From: a virus
IMG/VR virus record: IMGVR_UViG_3300040816_000196
Coordinates: 1-29,957 of that record
Reading direction: 5' to 3' (one strand)
DNA length: 29,957 nt
Below are positions 6,714 through 14,282 of the stretch, piece by piece. Positions within the stretch are counted from its first letter, which is position 1. Each line of letters opens with the position of its first letter. The notes beneath the pieces are model-generated. The model was not told where the DNA came from, did no database searches, and was given only the letters and a program-made list of their open reading frames with translations. Both the position numbers and the translations under genes were made by a program.

Positions 6714-9140
6714 ATGGCTGAATCAGTTGTAAAAGGTTACTTTCCAAGTCAAATCGCTAGCGATTTAGAAAAGATTAGCCAAGAGTACGGACTAAAGGTT
6801 GCTAAAGCTATAGAGTCTGAATGGTTTAAAAGAGACTCAGGTACTAATAGATTTTATAGTAATTCTAATGAGTTTCATAGGTTAAGATTATATGCTAGAG
6901 GTGAGCAGTCGATTCAAAAATATAAAGATGAACTATCTATTAATGGTGATTTATCTTATTTAAACTTAGACTGGAAACCTGTTCCTATTATACCTAAATT
7001 TGTAGATATAGTTGTTAACGGAATATCAGAAAGAACATATGATATAAAAGCATACTCTCAAGATCCATATGGTGTTAGTAAAAGAACTAAATATATGGAA
7101 TCTGTATTAAGAGATATGCAAACTAAAGAGCTTATACAGTTTGCAAAAGAGAATTTTAATGTAGATATGCAGGAAAATCCAAGTGAAGAACTTCCTGATT
7201 CAAAAGAAGAGCTTGATTTACACATGCAATTAAACTATAAGCAAGCTGTAGAGATAGCAGAAGAGCAAGCTATTAACACTTTGTTAGAAGGTAATAGATA
7301 TGAGCAAACAAGAAAAAGATTAAATTATGATTTAACAACTATAGGTATAGCAGCTGTTAAAAATTCATATAACAAATCTGAAGGGGTTACCGTAGAGTAT
7401 TGTGATCCAGCTAATATGATATGGTCATATACTGAGTCACCTTATTTTGACGATATATATTATGTAGGTGAAATAAAAGCAATACATATAAACGAACTTA
7501 AAAAACAGTTTCCTAATTTATCTAATGAAGATTTAGAAAATATAACTAAACAAGGAGTACAAAAAACTGGTTTGTTTAATAGAACTGTATCTGAAACAGA
7601 TAACTTAGATCAAAATACTATTCAAGTTTTATATTTTAATTATAAAACTTACGCTAATGAAGTTTATAAAGTAAAAGAAACAGCTACTGGTGCTACTAAA
7701 ATTATAGTAAAAGATGATAGTTTTAACCCACCAGGTTTAGATGAGCAACTAGAAGCTAGATATGGTAAATTATCTAGATCTGTAGAGGTTTTATACGAAG
7801 GAGCATTAGTGTTAGGTACTAAAAAGTTATTAAAATGGCAACTAGCTAAAAATATGATGAGACCTAAAAGTGATTACACTAAGGTCAAAATGAATTATAA
7901 TATTGTTGCTCCAAGAATGTACAAAGGAAGAATAGAGTCTTTAGTTAGTAGAATAACTGGTTTTGCAGATATGATACAGCTTACACATTTAAAGTTACAA
8001 CAAGTAATGTCTAGAATAGTACCAGATGGTATATATTTAGATGCAGATGGTTTAGCTGAAATTGATTTAGGTAACGGAACTAATTATAATCCACAGGAAG
8101 CATTAAATATGTTTTTCCAAACTGGTTCTATACTGGGCAGATCATTTACATCGGAAGGTGATATGAACCCGGGTAAAATACCTATTCAAGAAATAAATAG
8201 TAGTTCTGGTGGTCAAAAAATGCAAACATTAATACAGACGTATAACTATTATTTACAAATGATACGTGATGCTACTGGATTAAATGAAGCAAGAGATGGT
8301 AGTATGCCTGATAAAAATGCTTTAGTTGGTGTTCAAAAGTTAGCCGCTGCTAATAGCAACACAGCTACAAGACATATATTACAGGCTGGTTTATTTTTAA
8401 CAGCTGAAACAGCTGAGGCATTATCATTAAGAATATCTGATATACTTGAGTTTTCGCCAACAAGAGACGCTTTTATACAAGCTATAGGTGCTCATAACGT
8501 TGCTGTTTTAAGTGAAATGCAAGAATTACATTTGTATGACTTTGGTATATTTATAGAATTAGCACCTGATGAAGAAGAAAAACAGTTGTTAGAAAATAAT
8601 ATACAGGTTGCTATAGCTCAAAAACTTATAGATTTAGAAGATGCTATTGATCTTAGAAATATCAAAAATATAAAACTTGCAAATCAACTACTCAAGATTA
8701 GAAGAAAAAAGAAACAAGAAAGAGATCAATTATTACAAGAAAGAAATATACAAGCACAAGCAAAGGCTAATGCTGAAGCTCAGCAAGCTGCATCTCAAGC
8801 TGAGGTTCAAAAGCAACAAGCTCTTATACAGATACAAACGGCATTAGAACAAACAAAAGCTCAACTTGAGTTGCAAAAACTACAACAAGAGGTTAGTAGT
8901 AAAAAAGAGTTAATGCAGTTAGAATTCCAGTTAAATATGCAATTAAAACAACTAGAGAATAAAACTGTTAACGACAAAGAAAGATACAAAGAAGACAGAA
9001 AAGATGAAAGAACTAAAATTCAAGCATCTCAACAGTCTGAACTAATAGATCAAAGAAATAACGCTAAGCCACCTAAAAACTTTGAATCTACAGCAAATGA
9101 TACTATGGGTGGTATAGATTTAGGCTTATTTAAAGCTTAA
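6714..9140 (+). CDS. Portal protein
   Basis: An 808-aa portal, expected to form the dodecameric ring through which DNA enters and leaves. It follows the terminase by one base and precedes the scaffold and capsid genes, the normal order. Near the N-terminus the segment DWKPVPIIPKFVDIVVNGIS (about 90-109) is typical of large portals in marine podoviruses and crAss-like phages. A middle region, MRPKSDYTKVKMNYNIVAPR then GRIESLVSRITGFADMIQLT, corresponds to the stem/clip part. Residues about 662-770 form a long Gln/Glu/Lys-rich coiled coil, probably the barrel reaching into the capsid. The length fits large podovirus portals better than the roughly 500 aa usual in siphoviruses. The TAA stop is embedded in a 16-base palindrome. 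Confidence 0.85.
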   Translation: MAESVVKGYFPSQIASDLEKISQEYGLKVAKAIESEWFKRDSGTNRFYSNSNEFHRLRLYARGEQSIQKYKDELSINGDLSYLNLDWKPVPIIPKFVDIVVNGISERTYDIKAYSQDPYGVSKRTKYMESVLRDMQTKELIQFAKENFNVDMQENPSEELPDSKEELDLHMQLNYKQAVEIAEEQAINTLLEGNRYEQTRKRLNYDLTTIGIAAVKNSYNKSEGVTVEYCDPANMIWSYTESPYFDDIYYVGEIKAIHINELKKQFPNLSNEDLENITKQGVQKTGLFNRTVSETDNLDQNTIQVLYFNYKTYANEVYKVKETATGATKIIVKDDSFNPPGLDEQLEARYGKLSRSVEVLYEGALVLGTKKLLKWQLAKNMMRPKSDYTKVKMNYNIVAPRMYKGRIESLVSRITGFADMIQLTHLKLQQVMSRIVPDGIYLDADGLAEIDLGNGTNYNPQEALNMFFQTGSILGRSFTSEGDMNPGKIPIQEINSSSGGQKMQTLIQTYNYYLQMIRDATGLNEARDGSMPDKNALVGVQKLAAANSNTATRHILQAGLFLTAETAEALSLRISDILEFSPTRDAFIQAIGAHNVAVLSEMQELHLYDFGIFIELAPDEEEKQLLENNIQVAIAQKLIDLEDAIDLRNIKNIKLANQLLKIRRKKKQERDQLLQERNIQAQAKANAEAQQAASQAEVQKQQALIQIQTALEQTKAQLELQKLQQEVSSKKELMQLEFQLNMQLKQLENKTVNDKERYKEDRKDERTKIQASQQSELIDQRNNAKPPKNFESTANDTMGGIDLGLFKA

Positions 9141-9167
9141 ACAATTGTTTAATTTTATAATATTATA
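9137..9167. promoter_or_regulatory. Two adjacent perfect palindromes before the scaffold gene
   Basis: TTAAACAATTGTTTAA (9137-9152) is a perfect 16-base palindrome that includes the portal stop codon. It is followed by TATAATATTATA (9156-9167), a perfect 12-base palindrome ending two bases before the next ATG. The second contains TATAAT, but no -35 element lies at proper spacing and no Bacteroidota TAnnTTTG box is present. Candidate roles are an operator, a promoter for the scaffold/capsid genes, or a weak RNA hairpin; AT-rich DNA makes short palindromes fairly common. Confidence 0.35.
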
Positions 9168-9169
9168 TT

Positions 9170-10369
9170 ATGTCAGAAGAATTAGAAGAAATTGTAGAGG
9201 AATCTACAGTTGATCAACCAACTGAAGAAGTGGTTGAGCAAGAAAAACCGGCTGATGATAAACCTAAAAATGAGGTTGCAGAAGACGGAACAATTAAATT
9301 GGATTTAAGTAATTTAAATAAAATACCAAATCCAGTTGAAACTATTGAAGAAGTAGTAGAACCTGTTGAAGAAATAAAACAGGAAAAAGAAGAAGAAAAA
9401 GAAGCTGTTGAAGAAGTTGTTGAAGAGCAACAAGAAGAACAACCAGTATTAGAAGAAATAACAGAAGAAGAAGTTCAAGAACAAACAGAACAATTAACAG
9501 AAGAAGTAGAAGAAGCGGTTGCAGAAGCTAAACAAACTGGAATTGAATTACCTGAAAATATACAGAAAGCTGTAGATTTTATGAACGATACAGGTGGAAG
9601 TTTAGAAGACTATGTAAGACTTAATCAAGATTTTAGTAGTTTTAACGACAATCAGCTTTTAAGAGAATACTACAGTCAAACAAAACCTCATTTATCAAAC
9701 GATGAAATTGATTTTTTAATAGAAGATAGTTTTAGTTATGATGAAGAGGAAGATACTGAAAGAGAAATAAAAAGAAAAAAATTAGCGCTTAAAGAGCAAG
9801 TTGCCAGTGCTAAAAGCCACTTAGACGGGCAAAAGTCTAAATATTACGAAGAAATCAAAGCTGGAAGCAGGTTAGCACCTGAACAACAGAAAGCCATTGA
9901 TTTTTTCAACAGATACAACAAGGAGTCTGAGCAAAATAACAAGGTATTACAAACTCAGAAGTCTATATTTAATAAAAAGACTGAACAAGTTTTCTCTAAT
10001 GAATTCAAAGGTTTTGAATACAAGGTTGGAGATAAAAAATATAGATTTAACGTTAAGGATGTAGATAGTGTGAAAAACTCTCAAAGCGACATTAATAATT
10101 TTGTTAAGAAGTTTCTTAACGACAAAAATGAAATGAATGACGCAAAGGGATACCATAAATCATTATTCACAGCCATGAATCCAGATATTGTAGCAAACCA
10201 TTTTTATGAACAAGGTAAAGCAGATGCTATTAAAAACAGTATGGCAAGATCTAAAAACATAGACATGGAGCCTAGAAAAGGGCATGAAAATGTTATAAAA
10301 ACAGGATTTAGTGTTAGAGCAATACCAGGTGAAAGTGCATCTGATTTCAAAATTAAACTAAGAAAATAA
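9170..10369 (+). CDS. Probable scaffolding protein (acidic, helical)
   Basis: A 399-aa protein between portal and major capsid protein, the standard place for a scaffold. Residues 1 to about 120 are extremely acidic (long runs of Glu and Val-Glu, e.g. EEVVEEQQEEQPVLEEITEE) and probably disordered or coiled. The middle has helices with GGSLEDYVRLNQDFSSF and LSNDEIDFLIEDSFSYDEE; the C-terminal third is basic and helical. High charge, helix content and no membrane segment fit scaffolds, which polymerise inside the procapsid and then leave. No protease motif was seen, so a protease-scaffold fusion is not supported. It starts at an ATG directly after ATATTATATT with no Shine-Dalgarno. The function rests on position and composition, not on a recognised domain. 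Confidence 0.65.
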   Translation: MSEELEEIVEESTVDQPTEEVVEQEKPADDKPKNEVAEDGTIKLDLSNLNKIPNPVETIEEVVEPVEEIKQEKEEEKEAVEEVVEEQQEEQPVLEEITEEEVQEQTEQLTEEVEEAVAEAKQTGIELPENIQKAVDFMNDTGGSLEDYVRLNQDFSSFNDNQLLREYYSQTKPHLSNDEIDFLIEDSFSYDEEEDTEREIKRKKLALKEQVASAKSHLDGQKSKYYEEIKAGSRLAPEQQKAIDFFNRYNKESEQNNKVLQTQKSIFNKKTEQVFSNEFKGFEYKVGDKKYRFNVKDVDSVKNSQSDINNFVKKFLNDKNEMNDAKGYHKSLFTAMNPDIVANHFYEQGKADAIKNSMARSKNIDMEPRKGHENVIKTGFSVRAIPGESASDFKIKLRK

Positions 10370-10387
10370 CACTTAAAAATTTAAAAA

Positions 10388-11803
10388 ATGGCAATAGCAA
10401 GTTCTGGTGCTGCTTTACAGCACCTAACTCCAAGACCCGTAAAAGATTTATTTGGAGACAATTATTTAAGCATTACCGGGAATGACTTTAACTTTACAAA
10501 ACAATTCTTACCAGAAGTATACGAAAAAGAGGTAGAAAGATACGGAAACCGTACTATCTCTGGTTTCTTGAAAATGGTAGGAGCTGAAATGCCTATGGCT
10601 TCTGACGAAGTTGTATGGTCTGAACAAGGTAGAATCCACGTTGCTTACGACGATGTTGTAGGTACTGATGTTTCTGCTAACTTACTAACTTTTTCTGCTG
10701 CTCACTTAATTAACATTGGTGATACTATCATTGTTAGTAAAGGTGGTGTAACATTAAAATGTTATGTATCTGCTGTTCCTTCTGCAACTACAATTACTGC
10801 ACAACCTTACACGGCTGCTGATATTTCAAGTATTGGTGCTGACGCTGTTACAGGTGTAAAAGTATTTGTATATGGTTCAGAGTACAAAAAAGGATCGGCT
10901 AACGCTGGTAACACAAAGGATGCTAACTTCACATCTTTTAGTAATAAGCCAATTATTCTAAGAGACAAGTACAGTGTAAATGGTTCTGATACTGCTCAAA
11001 TTGGGTGGGTTGAAGTAACTACTGAATCTGGAACTGGAGGTTACCTTTGGTATTTAAAATCTGAGCACGAAGCAAGATTAAGATTTGAAGATCAATTAGA
11101 AATGACTATGATTGAAGCTGAAAAGAAAGGTGGTTCTTCCGCTATTTCTGCTGCAGGCATTTCTGGATCTGAAGGTTTATTCGCTGCTATCAACTCTAGA
11201 GGTTTAGTATTTAACAATGCTGACTTTGGAGGTTCAGAAGCTACTGACGGTCTAGCTGACTTTGATTTAATTCTACAAGAATTAGACAAACAAGGATCAA
11301 TTGAGGAAAACATGTTATTTTTAGATAGAGGAACTTCTCTAGCTATCGACAATATGTTAGCCGCTCAAAACTCTTACGGTACAGGTGGTACATCTTACGG
11401 TGTTTTTAGTAACAGCGAAGATATGGCATTAAATTTAGGTTTCTCTGGTTTCAGAAGAGGTTCTTATGACTTCTACAAAACAGACTGGAAATACTTAAAT
11501 GACTCTACTACAAGAGGTCTAGTTGGTGATATTGAAGGTGTATTTGTTCCTGCTGGAACTTCTACAGTTTACGATCAGCAATTAGGTAAAAACATTTCAA
11601 GACCATTCTTACACGTTAGATACAGAGCTTCTGAAGCTGACGATAGAAGAATGAAATCTTGGATCACTGGTTCTGTTGGTGGAAACTACACAAGCGACGA
11701 GGATGCGATGAACGTACATTTCTTATCTGAGAGATGTTTATGTGTTCAAGCTGCAAACAACTTTGTCTTGTTAAAATCTTCTGATGGAGTTATCGGTGAC
11801 TAA
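10388..11803 (+). CDS. Major capsid protein (HK97-fold expected)
   Basis: A 471-aa protein downstream of portal and scaffold, with the length and opening (MAIASSGAALQHLTPRPVKD) of major capsid proteins from marine podovirus-like phages. There is an N-terminal arm, then a long alpha segment, KQFLPEVYEKEVERYGNRTI, and later SEHEARLRFEDQLEMTMIEA, where HK97-type capsids have their spine helix; alternating Gly/Ser/Thr-rich beta segments follow. Codon use differs from its neighbours: tyrosine is TAC in 14 of 19 cases, against 3 of the first 19 in the portal, as expected for the most abundant virion protein. It ends with a double stop (TAA TAA) and is followed by hairpins at 11805-11849. The fold is inferred, not visible. 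Confidence 0.85.
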   Translation: MAIASSGAALQHLTPRPVKDLFGDNYLSITGNDFNFTKQFLPEVYEKEVERYGNRTISGFLKMVGAEMPMASDEVVWSEQGRIHVAYDDVVGTDVSANLLTFSAAHLINIGDTIIVSKGGVTLKCYVSAVPSATTITAQPYTAADISSIGADAVTGVKVFVYGSEYKKGSANAGNTKDANFTSFSNKPIILRDKYSVNGSDTAQIGWVEVTTESGTGGYLWYLKSEHEARLRFEDQLEMTMIEAEKKGGSSAISAAGISGSEGLFAAINSRGLVFNNADFGGSEATDGLADFDLILQELDKQGSIEENMLFLDRGTSLAIDNMLAAQNSYGTGGTSYGVFSNSEDMALNLGFSGFRRGSYDFYKTDWKYLNDSTTRGLVGDIEGVFVPAGTSTVYDQQLGKNISRPFLHVRYRASEADDRRMKSWITGSVGGNYTSDEDAMNVHFLSERCLCVQAANNFVLLKSSDGVIGD

Positions 11804-11804
11804 T

Positions 11805-11858
11805 AATTACCAATAGTAATTTTTACCCTCGTTGTATTGACGGGGGTAATTATTACCT
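11805..11858 (+). terminator. Hairpin terminator after the capsid gene, with alternative pairing
   Basis: Arm TTACCCTCG (11823-11831), a nine-base loop, and arm CGGGGGTAA (11841-11849) pair over 9 bp with one U-G wobble; a T-rich stretch follows. A smaller hairpin lies upstream: AATTAC (11805-11810) with GTAATT (11816-11821). A competing 10-bp pairing, AATAATTACC (11802-11811) with GGTAATTATT (11845-11854), would break both. This resembles an attenuator arrangement, though the T tract is weak. Confidence 0.65.
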
Positions 11859-11885
11859 TTATTAACATTTATATTATATTATATC

Positions 11886-12638
11886 ATGAAAAAAGAAAAA
11901 ACAGCATCAAGCTGGGAAATAAAAGATAGACTTTACATATTAAAGTCTGGCGTTCAACCACTGGTTTTTGTATTACCTTCAAAACACACTAGAAGAAAAT
12001 CATTATTATGGTTTGATGAAAAAAACGGTGAGCAAAAAGAAATTAGATACGCCACAAATCAAGCTTCACCTTTAGTTGAAGAACAAAAAGGATCAGTAAC
12101 TTTAGGTCATATTGTTTTTAGAGACGGAACTTTAAACGTACCAAAACAAAAACAAAATTTACAAAAATTACTTTCTTTATATCACCCTGCAAAGGACATT
12201 ATATATAAAGAACACGATTCAGTAGAGGAAGCTAAAGATGATTTAGAGTATATGAATTTAGAAATTGATGCACTAGTTGCAGCAAAAAACATAGAAATAG
12301 ATCAGGCTGAAGCAATATTAAGAGTAGAGGTTGGTTCTAAAGTTAATGACATGACTTCTAAGGAGATTAAAAGAGATTTACTAGTGTTTGCTAAAAGAAA
12401 TCCTGCTTTATTCTTAGATTTAATACAAGATGACAACATAGAATTAAGAAACTTTGGCATAAAAGCTGTTGAAGCTGGGGTATTAAAATTATCTCCAGAC
12501 CAAAGAAACTTTACTTGGGCTAGTAACGGAAGAAAAGTATTAACAGTTCCATTTGATGAACACCCATATTCTGCGTTAGCATCATTTTTCAAAACTGATG
12601 AAGGTATAGAGATATATAAAAACATCGAAAAGAGATAA
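11886..12638 (+). CDS. Conserved post-capsid protein, function unknown
   Basis: A 250-aa soluble protein directly after the capsid gene. The N-terminal half is beta-rich (LYILKSGVQPLVFVLPSKH, EIRYATNQASPLVEEQKGSV, HIVFRDGTLNVPKQKQNLQK). After a LLSLYHPAKD turn, the C-terminal half is helical and acidic (AKDDLEYMNLEIDALVAAKN, LLVFAKRNPALFLDLIQDD) and ends with FFKTDEGIEIYKNIEK. I know similar proteins beside capsid genes in many marine myo- and podoviruses, but no function. Head decoration, head completion or assembly help are all possible. It has its own terminators on both sides, so it may form a separately tuned unit. It starts at the ATG after ATATTATATTATATC and ends in a double TAA stop. 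Confidence 0.8.
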   Translation: MKKEKTASSWEIKDRLYILKSGVQPLVFVLPSKHTRRKSLLWFDEKNGEQKEIRYATNQASPLVEEQKGSVTLGHIVFRDGTLNVPKQKQNLQKLLSLYHPAKDIIYKEHDSVEEAKDDLEYMNLEIDALVAAKNIEIDQAEAILRVEVGSKVNDMTSKEIKRDLLVFAKRNPALFLDLIQDDNIELRNFGIKAVEAGVLKLSPDQRNFTWASNGRKVLTVPFDEHPYSALASFFKTDEGIEIYKNIEKR

Positions 12639-12648
12639 TAACAATTGT

Positions 12649-12679
12649 AGGTAAGGCCTACTTTTGTGGGCCTTTTCCT
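12649..12679 (+). terminator. Strong rho-independent-type terminator
   Basis: AAGGCCTAC (12653-12661), loop TTTT, GTGGGCCTT (12666-12674) form a 9-bp stem with one wobble. The stem is extended by AGG (12649-12651) pairing with CCT (12677-12679) across a small internal loop; the 3' arm runs into TTTT. It ends only 16 bases before the next ATG, leaving very little room for a conventional promoter. Confidence 0.85.
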
Positions 12680-12695
12680 ATAATAAAAAAATAAC

Positions 12696-13397
12696 ATGAG
12701 TGTAAATATAGATACAGTTTATCAAAGAGTATTAAACATTGCTAATAAAGAGCAAAGAGGTTATATAACACCGCAAGAATTTAATCTATTTGCAAATCAA
12801 GCACAAATGGATATATTTGAGCAGTATTTTTATGATTTGAATCAATTTAGTAGAATACAAGGCAACGATTCCACATATTCAGATATGGTTAGTATCTTGC
12901 AAGAAAAAATAGATGTTTTTGAAAAATTTAGACAAAATGTTACTATGTCTTCTGGAGGAGTTGGTACTTTACCTAGTCACTATAGAATGGGTGAATTATA
13001 CTACAACAACTCAGGAAGCTATGTTGAGGTTGAAAAACTACAACAAAACGAACTACACCATTATATCAACTCCCCTTTAACAACACCATCCGTTTCACTT
13101 CCTATATACGTTAACACATCAGCTAGTGCTATACAAGTTTATCCAGTCACTATAACTTCTGGAGTAACGTGTAACTATATAGCTAGACCCGCTACTGTAA
13201 AATGGGCTTATACTGTAGTTTTTGAACAAGCTATGTATAATTCAAACAATAGTGTAAACTTTGAACTACATGAATCAGAGGAAACAGAATTAGTTATAAA
13301 AATACTTTCTTTAGCTGGAGTAATGCTTAAAGATCCTAACATGTATCAAATAGCTAGCGCAGAAGACCAGAAATCAATACAACAAGAAAAACAATAA
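12696..13397 (+). CDS. Head-tail connector / ring protein candidate
   Basis: A 233-aa protein with an N-terminal helical module, NIDTVYQRVLNIANKEQRGY then ITPQEFNLFANQAQMDIFEQ, that I recognise as widespread in marine phages next to head-tail joining proteins. A beta-rich middle follows (TLPSHYRMGELYYNN, SVSLPIYVN, AIQVYPVTITSG), and then a helical C-terminus (ESEETELVIKILSLAGVMLK). The layout, helices around a beta core with a LPxHYR-type strand, is that of connector proteins such as P22 gp4/T7 gp11-like adaptors. Its place after the capsid block and before another connector-like gene supports this. The double TAA stop is immediately followed by the next ATG. No membrane segments. The structural role is likely; the exact ring position is unknown. 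Confidence 0.6.
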   Translation: MSVNIDTVYQRVLNIANKEQRGYITPQEFNLFANQAQMDIFEQYFYDLNQFSRIQGNDSTYSDMVSILQEKIDVFEKFRQNVTMSSGGVGTLPSHYRMGELYYNNSGSYVEVEKLQQNELHHYINSPLTTPSVSLPIYVNTSASAIQVYPVTITSGVTCNYIARPATVKWAYTVVFEQAMYNSNNSVNFELHESEETELVIKILSLAGVMLKDPNMYQIASAEDQKSIQQEKQ

Positions 13398-13400
13398 TAA

Positions 13401-14279
13401 ATGGGATTATTTCAAGGAACACAACAAAACTACTACACTACTGCTTCTAGTTTCGGAAATTATCAAACTATAAGTCTTCAAGATATAATTAACAACTTTG
13501 AAATAGCTTATGTTGGTGAGGGTAAAATAATACCAAAACAAAAAAGAAGCAATATAGTATTTTTTGCTAAAAGAGCTTTACAAGAGTTAAGTTATGATAC
13601 TTTAAAATCAGAAAAATCACAGGAGATAGAAATATCTCCAAATCTAGTTATGACACTGCCTCATGATTATGTTAACTATGTTAAATTATCATGGAAAGAT
13701 ACATCTGGTGTAGAAAGAATAATATACCCTACTGATAAAACAAGTAACCCTTTGTCTATTCTTCAAGATGGAGATTATAATTATTTATTTGATAGTAGTA
13801 GCAACTTATCAGCATCTACTGATGCAGACACTTGGGCATCGTTTAAAGCATCTTCAAACTCAACTTCAGATACAACTGTTAATGATGATGGTTTTGATAC
13901 ATCTACGTCTAACGGTGGTAGGTTTGGTATTGAGCCGTCAAAAGCTCAATCAAATGGAGTTTTTTATATAGATCCATTAAAAAATAGAATACATTTTAGT
14001 GCTGATATAAATGGTAAAACGGTTACTTTAAAATACATATCTGATAGTTTAGCTACAGATGATGAAATGAAAGTACATAAATTTGTTGAAGAAGCTATAT
14101 ATAAATATATTGCTCACGCAATTTTAGCTTCATCTTCAAATGTACAAGAATATATAGTTGCTAGATTTAAGAAAGAAAAGTTTGCAGCTATAAGAAACGC
14201 AAAATTAAGATTATCTAATTTAAAAATAGAAGAGTTAACTCAAGTAATGCGAGGTAAGTCTAAACAAATAAAACACTAG
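13401..14279 (+). CDS. Head-tail adaptor / neck protein candidate
   Basis: A 292-aa protein. An early helix, NIVFFAKRALQELSYDTLKS, is followed by strands ending in NLVMTLPHDYVNYVKLSW. An insertion rich in Ser/Thr/Asn/Asp comes next (about 132-180), then VFYIDPLKNRIHFSADINGK, and a helical C-terminus with FVEEAIYKYIAHAILASSSN. The helix - LPxDYVxyvkL strand - helix arrangement is what I associate with tail-tubular/adaptor proteins bridging portal and nozzle in podoviruses and crAss-like phages. It starts three bases after the preceding gene's first stop, directly after the second TAA, and ends with TAG four bases before the next ATG. The Ser/Asn-rich insertion looks like a variable surface loop. 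Confidence 0.6.
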   Translation: MGLFQGTQQNYYTTASSFGNYQTISLQDIINNFEIAYVGEGKIIPKQKRSNIVFFAKRALQELSYDTLKSEKSQEIEISPNLVMTLPHDYVNYVKLSWKDTSGVERIIYPTDKTSNPLSILQDGDYNYLFDSSSNLSASTDADTWASFKASSNSTSDTTVNDDGFDTSTSNGGRFGIEPSKAQSNGVFYIDPLKNRIHFSADINGKTVTLKYISDSLATDDEMKVHKFVEEAIYKYIAHAILASSSNVQEYIVARFKKEKFAAIRNAKLRLSNLKIEELTQVMRGKSKQIKH

Positions 14280-14282
14280 CAC

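Noticed and set aside
9156-9161. TATAAT as a sigma-70 promoter -10 box
   Set aside because: No -35 element at a suitable distance, it lies within a few bases of the start codon, and such hexamers are common in AT-rich DNA.
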